From positions 51,220,569 to 51,284,568 of the forward strand of contig CM075766.1 in NCBI GenBank assembly GCA_037974665.1: a stretch of DNA of 64,000 nucleotides, given 5' to 3'. The DNA is from Ehretia macrophylla (taxonomy: Eukaryota > Streptophyta > Magnoliopsida > Boraginales > Ehretiaceae). Shown here in pieces: positions 56,116 to 64,000 of this stretch (positions within the stretch are counted from its first letter, which is position 1; the number at the start of each line of letters is the position of its first letter). The notes below the pieces were generated by a model. The model saw nothing but the letters and a program-made list of their open reading frames with translations, searched no databases and was not told the DNA's origin. Both the position numbers and the translations under genes were made by a program.

Positions 56116-59100
56116 TCAACTGATCAGTTTTCTGAGTCTCTTTTCAGCCTGACTGGCCACCTTGTTCTGTGGCTCCAGAACAAGTGCATGGTTGAAATCT
56201 GCAAAAAATACAAGATAAAATATTACAACAAAAGGAAGACGAAACATGATACAGATATATATGGAGAGAGTAAGGGAGGGAGATTTGGGAAAAAGAAAAT
56301 GAAAAGATGAGGGTTATATGTACAGTGCCCACTTAACGAAAACCCTCTTGTTTTCTCACCTTGAAGAGCCTCTCTATAGGAAAGGAGTGACTCCCTCGCC
56401 GTCCCTCGTCGCAAATATGCCTTCACATTCTGCCAAAAAGAAGGAAATATGTCTTATAAAATAATCATAATATAGCGTGGTGCATTCTCCATGACATTAA
56501 TTCATTCCTTTTCAACATCAAAAGCCTAAACAGTAACTTATTATATCTTTCTTAATGAAAGTACTTATTACTACAGTTCATGCCTACCCAATTTCAAGAC
56601 GAGCAAACTACGTAAATCATCAATGCCAGAAAGCTAAAGGAAGGAGGCAATTAGCACAATTGTCTAATTACTTGCCCCTTGATGGCGGACTTTAAGTCAG
56701 TCCAGGCTCACTGTAGAAAGGGGTTTGCTGTCTGCATATGAGTACTGTCTGAAGTTAGCGGGGTATGAGAGTATCATTCACGATATTATTAACTTCTCCT
56801 ACCTCACACCTTTTGAATTCAATCACATTGCTGGTACTAATCTTCAACACCAGTACAATAAACACTTCAAAACTGAACTTTATGACCAAAATTATGGAGC
56901 AAAGAAGAGAAAAAACAAAGATTTAATTAATGAATCTAAACTGCAAAAAGAAGGATGACGAGAAACTCTGCTCACCTTCTTATCAAGAGATATCGCCTTA
57001 GTGCAGTCATCTTCAGCTTGTTGAAAGCTGCAAGAATGATATGAATAAATAGAACAACTCTTGGAAGAGATGAACTAAGGAAAAGAATGATGGACAATAA
57101 AAAATGCAAAGCATAGGAGATATCAAACCATCCTAATTCCAAGTAAGCAGCAGCACGGTTGCTATAGTAAGTAGCATTCTTCTCATTTAATCTAATTGCT
57201 TGAGTGTAGTAGCTAACAGCCTTATTCCACTGCCGTTTCTTGTATGCAGCATTCCCCTGAAATGTAACACATCAGAACCTCAAACAAGTAGAACAGAGGA
57301 GAGAGGAATTCAGAACACACTATGCAGTTTTAGTGTACCAGAAATATTGGACAATCCATTACCAGAAGATGGAGAATATGTGCAATAACCAGTCTCACAT
57401 ACAAATAGTCATTTTATTTTTTTCCTGAATCATTCAAATAAAGTTGTAATAATTAACTCCAACATATTTACAAAGAGTATAGAGAACAAAACCTTTTCTT
57501 TTAGCAGATCAGATGCGTCCACGTTACCATTGGTATCTGGCAATGGTGAGGACCTGGAGACAATGCTAACTTCTTCTTGAAGAGATGAATACATATCTAA
57601 GACAGTATCGAGTAGAAATTTATCAGTTGTATGAGACGCAATGAATGATGCAGAGATTGGGTAGTTATCGTGTTTTCCAAGTGGAACAGAAACCTGAAAA
57701 CACATAAAAGATATAACCGTGAGAAAAAAGACAGCGAAGACAACCCAATTGACTTATTAAAAGGAGAAAGAAGGGGGCTAGAAGAAATAAATCCTCCATA
57801 ACCGTGAGAACTGACTTATTTAAAGAAGAAAGAAGGGAGATGGGGGAAAAGGTGAAGGGAAGGTACTGAAGCCTTACGCTAAGGATTTACCTGACAGCAG
57901 CCAGACATGCTAGCAATGCTCAACAAAGCAAATGTTCGATCATGAAACTCGGCAGAGAGGCTTTTCTTGCTCTTCAATGTAAGTGGAGGGTCTGCAACTG
58001 TGGGAATTACTAGAATCCCGTCATCCTTCAAAACAACAAAGAACAGTTATGTCACACTTTGTCTTACTAAATAGAGTTTCATCATCTGAATGTCTACAGC
58101 AGAATAAGGATTCTGGCTGCACATTATATGTGATGCTTATGACTGCACATGACAACAAAGAACAGCCATGTCTCGCTTTTTGTTATTAATAGCTGAAGTT
58201 TTGAGTCTTGCATTTTAAACCCCAAATACTCCAAAAATTCATCAACATCATACAATATATTGCCAGAAGTTGAAGGTACCTTACCGGGGCCCCTAAAAGA
58301 TCTACAAAGAAAACCAAAGTAGAATAGAGTACAGACTCTCCTCCACTTTCCAAATTCCATCTTCCACCCACAGATACAGAGAAAGACACACAAACACACA
58401 CACAAAGAGAGATAGAGAGATGGATAGATGCACTTAGCACCATAAATAGTTAGACTTACCTTCAACAAACTTTGAAGAGCGTGTCGCATTTCTGTCCTGA
58501 CTTTGTAAAGTGTCTTGATGTTGTCCGGTGTAGTGGACATTGCTGCATTAACATGGTCAGAGACATCAGGGCTAAACCTGCATTTAACTGATTTAATCCA
58601 TTCTTCATGGTTTGTTTTGAACTCATATCTGAAAAAGCAATATGCACATCAGTCAGAATGACTTTCAAGCTTCAGCTTTATTTTAAAACTAGAGATAAAC
58701 AAAAAGACAAGAAAAGAAAAGAAAATAACAACAGCAGCAACAAATAATGATAGACTTGTTATATTTCAACCCGACATTACAGAACAATAGGGGCAAAACA
58801 AAGAAAACTAGAAGCCAAATCAAAAGATTTGACCAAAACAAAAACAATATGTGGTCATCCTATAAGCTAGGAACCAATTTCAACATCACAGAGAAGCACA
58901 AATGAATTTACCATAAAAACATGTGATCTTCTGATGAAGGTGCAACCAATTCCCCAGGTCGACAATCCACTTAATAGACAACACAAACAGTGATCTACTT
59001 CACTATGAAAACTCCATCACTACTTATCTGGCTTCTTGAAATATTGCAGTGAACTTGCACTCATTAAGCAGTGTCCTCTATTCATCAACGTTTGAAAATA

Positions 59101-62100
59101 CATATAGAAGGGGTAACGATAAGAACCGTGGGCACATATGTCAAATATGATTCTTGGATCACTTCAGAAGTATATCAACTATTACACATGCCATCATCCA
59201 TATAATGAAACTTGTTTGCAGCAATCCAATAGATAAAAGAAGCTTTAGCCAGCAATTCATATTTAGAAGCACTTCCTAGCATTTGTCATATAGTGAACTA
59301 CAAAACTCCAGCTTTTTATGCAAGTAAATGATATGAATTTTATACTCCTATTAAGGTGAACGACTAGCATACACACATTCATTCTACAAAAAACCTCACC
59401 ATTAAACAACACAGTTACAGAAACACCTCATGTTGAGTTATATACCACATCAAATTTCAGCAAATGTAGCAACCTTTCATTAGCATATATCATCTAATCA
59501 CATAGTGAAATAAAGAAACGCTATGCAAGACAGTTTTCCAAGTACCTCTGCAGTAGAAACATTACAGAAGAAAGAGCCTTCAATGTGGATATTCCATTCT
59601 GCTGATTTGTTGATTCTTTGAGAAATCCTTTGAGGCTGGGTACGTTGGAAGCAATATACTGCACAAAATTCATATGTTTCGGTGGCTGATCTGCACAAGG
59701 TAGATAGAAAACAAAAAGGAGAATATGTTAACATGATGGTTACCGCTTTCCCCAAAAACTAGAATCACATTAGGAAAATAGTGTGATATACAATAAAAAA
59801 CAAAATGACATCAATTGAACGGATAGAAAAGAAGGAACCACAATAGATTCATGAAATGTAACATAAGAAGCTGAAACTTACACCCAACTAACTTTCCTGC
59901 CACTCTGCTAACAACATTCACCGTCTTCTGCTTAGGTACTTTGATAAGCTCAAAAAGATCATCAGCTATAATAAAGCGTCTTGTCCGCTTAGGTTCTAAT
60001 GGTTTTAATTGAAGTAGAACATGTCCAACTCGATGCAAGATAGATGGATCACGAGCCAAGCATCCTGATATAGAATATTATCATTGCAGGCAAATAATTA
60101 GTGACTACAGAAACTCGTACCCCAACTGAAACCACAAAAGGTGATAGAAAAGGATTACACAACAAAATGATAGTACTGAATTTTGGCAAGTAGACTCAAG
60201 GTGTCATTTTTACAGAAGCAAGCAATTACAATTTTGCAGATCCTAAGAGCAAGAAAATATCACCTTCTTTACTTACCAATAGTATCTAAACTTTGGGAAT
60301 TTGGCAGAACACCAATTGTAGATATTATTCCATGAGATGGTCTAAATCCAAGAACACCAGAAAAGGTCGCTGGTACTCTGATACAACCAAATGTGTCAGT
60401 ACCTGCATTGTCATCAATCTTTATAAACATACATAACAAAAGAAATGAAATAACCCAAAATACAAGAAAACAATGAACTACTATATAATTACAGATATAT
60501 CGTTACAATGCTGTTTAGGTAGAAGAAGAGAGTGAGAATACAACATATTGAAACAGATATTTTCTTCATGATACAACCAAGTACACATAAAACACCATGT
60601 AATAGACGGAGATAATATAGAAAAATCAACTTCCAACTTTGGAAGTTTTAAAGATGATGAGATTTATAAATCCAACTGGTAAGGTAGTGATAGAGGTAAA
60701 TAGGGGCAAGAAATTAGAAGACATTTCTACATCATTCAAATAAATTTAACAGAAAAAGATAATGATGTAGTTGCAATAACTGTTTGAGCCTTGCAACATG
60801 AATCAATTCCATTTCAAGCATGAAAATCATACCAAGAGCAAAATCAACAAGCTCAGCCGCAACAGCAACAGCAGAACCACTAGACGATCCTCCAGGAATA
60901 TGAGACGGCACTTTTGGGTTAGTCGGAGTTCCATAATATGGATTCTCCCCTGTAATCCTGCAATCATCTCCCAGAAAAGCGGAAATAAAATAAATAACCA
61001 AAGAATATCATCTCAGCATTTTCCATGGAACCCCAAATGGAAAAGCAGAAAAGATGAAAAACGAAAGACAAAAAAGGAAAAACCCCTCCACACACGCAAA
61101 TACATATGATAGTTCGTGAAGGCAGAGACAAGTGTAACATGTAAGCAATGTATCAGGGGATCAGAATGCAATGAGAGTCGTACAATTAGCAATAGTCTCT
61201 TCACAAAAATCTAATTTTCTCACCACAACAAAAAAAATTAGCACATTACGCATCAGAAACATTCGTGTAATGCAGTTATTAGTAACACATACATACATAT
61301 AATTGTGTGTGTGTGTGTGTGTGTGTGTATGTAGACAGATAGATTGATAGATATATGTATACCCAAGTCCAAGTTGATCCATGACAGTCTTGCCAACGCA
61401 AGTAGAGCCATTCTTGAGCAAAGCCGTCACCACCACCGCCGTCTTTGTCGCAGCCTCGTGTGTATTCTTCCACTCTGGACTCCCATACCCCGTCACATGG
61501 TCCTTCACATCAATACTACAAAAACCACAACCAAAAAATAATAAAATTATTTGAAAAAGAAAAATCCTTGTAGCCCAACAATATATTAACTTTACGGGTA
61601 ACGTCATGTCCATATTATTTCCGTAAAGAATATGTAGTCAATTTACAATGATTTGTGTTTTCGATCATAGTGGATCTTAAGCATTTTGGGCCAGATGACT
61701 AGCTCAACGTGTTAACAGGCTAATAGTAGCTGAACAGCTCAACTCAACGTGTTAAAAGACTAATAGTTGTGCCAGCTGAACAGCTCAATGTGTTAGCAGA
61801 CTAATAGTTATACCAGTCATTACAACACACGCGCATATACATACATATACCAAATATATGTGTATATATATATATAAAGGTTGACTGACTTGTCTTTGAT
61901 GGCAAATGTGAGGCCGGTGAGGGGCAACGGAGCAGCGGGCGGAGGAGGCTGAGGAAACGGAAGAAGCTCGAAGCGTTCGACGAAAGCTCCGAAGTCTTCT
62001 TTGACGGAGTTCTTGGCGATCATTCGTCGCCGGTGAGTCTCGGCCAGGATTATAACTCCGGCGATGCCGAGGCCGATCACGAGCCATACTTTGGGGTTGT

Positions 62101-62131
62101 TGGATATATTCAGCTTCGAAAGTGTTGGCAT
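56116..62131 (-). CDS. OM64: Outer envelope protein 64, mitochondrial (OM64/Toc64 family)
   Basis: Receptor at the organelle surface that docks Hsp70/Hsp90-bound precursor proteins. Thirteen exons: 62131-61890, 61515-61363, 60957-60833, 60402-60277, 60064-59882, 59690-59546, 58628-58460, 58025-57891, 57693-57493, 57256-57129, 57027-56976, 56429-56360, 56198-56116; 603 residues, matching the family. The first ATG is 62131; the in-frame codon at 62146 is GTG. A membrane anchor (VWLVIGLGIAGVIILAE) lies at residues 15-31, an amidase-like domain at about 70-480 (GGSSSGSAVAV), and three TPR units at about 485-603 (YYSNRAAAYLELG; AYLRRGTARES), the chaperone clamp. The amidase nucleophile position reads DTFGCIRVPA, Cys instead of Ser, so the domain is probably inactive, as known for the family. 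No damage seen. Mitochondrial rather than plastid form is inferred from the N-terminus. Confidence 0.93.
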
Positions 62132-63372
62132 GATCGGAAATGACACGTAGGATTGGTCGGCGAATTAGGGTTTTAGAATAAATGGAGAAAATTGTTAGGG
62201 GAAAGGGTTTTAGAAGAGAGAGAGAGAGAGGGGTTTGGTGAGGTGTGATCATTTGAAAATTCTAGGAGAATTTGCTGGAAAATGTATATGATTCTGCGCG
62301 TCAATTCCACGCGCGAACCTTAGCTTTATTCCCAAGAAATAATATATATTTTCACCCAAAAAAAAAGGCAAAATGTATATTACTATTAGGAAATATTTCC
62401 ACTTGACAATCGAAAAAAAAAAAACGACTTGATAATCGAATCATAGTAAAGATATAGCGCATCGTTATTTTAGTAATTTTAGAGAGTTTGTTCAAGACTC
62501 AAAATTAATAAAATTAAATCTAACGATCTTTCAAATAATTTGACAGTTAAATTAAATTTATAACCTCACTATTATAATTTATCAAAGAGACTTTTACTTT
62601 AAAAATCCGTTTCTTTCCCGTGGACATCACGTATCTATGTCACTATTTCACAATGACTTCAAAATGATGGATGTTCTAAAGAATTTTTCTTTACGAAATA
62701 ATGGGTTAAAACCCAAATTTCAGAATATTAACATCGTATACAAAAGTATCAATACCCTCGGCACATCTGATGGCCAAAAAAACCCTATTCATATTGATGC
62801 TACATAATATTTTTGGACCTGTTTTAAAGCAAGAAGAGAAGAAAAATGGAACAAATACTGAGGAAAGGGAAAGAAAACAAAAATTCTCAGAAGCTGTAAA
62901 TCGTTTTTCACTTGAGGAAAACTATTTAGCCCGTCAATCAAACTATGTGATTATGTAGTGCCCACCCCATGTTAGTGTTGCACACTCCAACAGACGAATT
63001 GAAGAACGACTCTTCACTTGACCACCTGAATATGATGAATAGTAAATTTACTTTTCACTTTCTCACCAAGATATTGTTCATTCTAACAAATGCACATTTC
63101 CCATTTAACTATTACACCATGCCATGGAATTTGGACAACCCAGCTTCAAATATTATTTGCAAATTACAGGAAAATGAAGGCTCTTAATCTACACATTACA
63201 GAAATCAAATGCTATAACACGCCGCACGACTGTATAAAGAACTTGACAAAATATTACAGAGGGAAGGGAGGAGGATTTATATCTGTTCTCGAGTACCGGA
63301 AACTTCACTTCGGATAGCCTATCAAGTCTCCCTATTATACATATACTCCATGAGGAGATAGTTCACAGTATT
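62132..63372. other. Promoter of OM64 and 3' side of the PP2C gene
   Basis: No coding region seen. A CT/GA-rich stretch (AGAGAGAGAGAGAG, about 62215-62230) lies about 90 bases before the OM64 start and could be a GA-type promoter element or leader. 63190-63372 probably includes the PP2C 3' untranslated region. Confidence 0.45.
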
Positions 63373-64000
63373 TCACCCCTTAAATCGAACAACAATGCAG
63401 GAGATGTCGTCTTTACTTTCTCTTTTCAATGCTTCAATGGCTAGCTGTTTGGCTGCTTTCTGCGGGTCCTTGGTCTTCTTTGCGATGTCAACTGCCTCTT
63501 GATTAGACATTACCTGCCGTATTCACAAACAAAGAAAGAAGAAAACGACTACCTAAGAAACTATGTCAAAGTGCTCAGAGAGAGAAGAGGACGAAAGTGA
63601 GGTCAGGTGTAAAAGGGTAAACCTTCCATAGGCCGTCACTAGCAAGGATGAGAAAATCAGTGTCTGCATAAATAGTAGCATTGGTGACATCAGGATCTGA
63701 TCGAAGGTGTGTTTTCAGGTTCTTGTCTCCAAAAGCGCGAGAGACAGCTAGCTGACCATTCACTCTTGCAACGTCTCCTGAAACAAGAGGCATTGAAAAG
63801 GATTTGTTTAGCCTGAAAAATTAAAATACAGATACTGCTCCACGACAAAATATCAGGCCTGAGTCCATAGGAAAAGCGGAAAACAGGACCCTCAACAATT
63901 AATCCTCCTATCAACTTCTGATTGATATTGGACTTCCCGCTACAAGATGAAGAATTTCAAGAAAATTGTCAAACCATATCATGAGAAAGAGTGGATTGAT
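63373..64000 (-). CDS. Protein phosphatase 2C, C-terminal exons (gene continues off the right edge)
   Basis: Two clear exons: 63777-63623 encodes GDVARVNGQLAVSRAFGDKN and ADTDFLILASDGLWK; 63513-63373 encodes VMSNQEAVDIAKKTKDPQKA and ends DDISCIVVRFKG before a TGA. GQLAVSRAFGD, the DGLW motif and the metal-binding Asp in DDISCIVV are signatures of plant PP2C Ser/Thr phosphatases (clade resembling the PIA1/PP2C group). The exon upstream of 63777 is not clear: the sequence to 63960 has an AG acceptor near 63944 but the encoded peptide is not a confident match. N-terminal half not in the window. Confidence 0.85.

Noticed and set aside
58124..58443. Frames in the OM64 intron around the CACACACA tract
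   Set aside because: They lie in an intron between exons 7 and 8 and consist mainly of repeat-encoded residues.
1..64000. CRISPR arrays, bacterial operons, phage genes
   Set aside because: No evenly spaced short repeats with unique spacers, no bacterial-type gene order; all coding evidence is plant nuclear.

Overview
The window is nuclear DNA of a flowering plant, most likely a eudicot. The evidence is intron-rich genes with plant-type GT-AG introns, intron-containing elongator tRNA-Met and tRNA-Tyr genes, plant-specific families (UGT85, type I metacaspases with LSD1-type zinc ribbons, the organelle outer-membrane protein OM64, a plastid DnaJ) and typical plant transposons (CACTA, Ty3/gypsy, Ty1/copia, SINE). 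I cannot name the species.

Layout. 1-23107 is a nest of transposable elements inside one broken gene. A UGT85-type glycosyltransferase gene on the minus strand (start codon at 23483) is split by two insertions. One is a small chimeric LTR element (20852-23107) with a perfect 5-bp target duplication TGACC. The other is a Ty3/gypsy element whose right LTR ends at 20803. The gypsy element was itself hit twice: a 2.6-kb solo LTR (13090-15711) lies in its reverse transcriptase, and a CACTA element (1-9533, continuing past the left edge) lies in its left LTR. The CACTA element has lost its transposase core.

23600-28981 is AT-rich intergenic DNA with decayed repeats. 28982-35528 holds a tRNA-Met gene, a seven-coding-exon chloroplast-type DnaJ gene (minus) and a tRNA-Tyr gene. 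36176-51495 holds two type I metacaspase genes in tandem on the plus strand. The last intron of the first carries a 5.3-kb copia element and a second copy of the terminal-exon start. A SINE with a 14-bp target duplication and a cluster of large palindromes lie between them. 52408-54576 is an alpha/beta hydrolase (minus). 56116-62131 is a complete 13-exon OM64 gene (minus). The right edge holds the last exons of a PP2C gene (minus).

The most striking object is the chimeric LTR element. Between its LTRs are intron-free pieces of host genes: a Toc64/OM64-type piece, a piece of the purine gene ATIC/PurH, and PPR-type pieces. Much of this is one 411-codon reading frame. The OM64-type piece can be compared with the intact OM64 gene in the same window: it crosses two exon junctions without the introns, so it came from spliced RNA. 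This looks like capture and shuffling of host transcripts during reverse transcription. All exon boundaries were read by eye from splice signals, reading phase and family resemblance.
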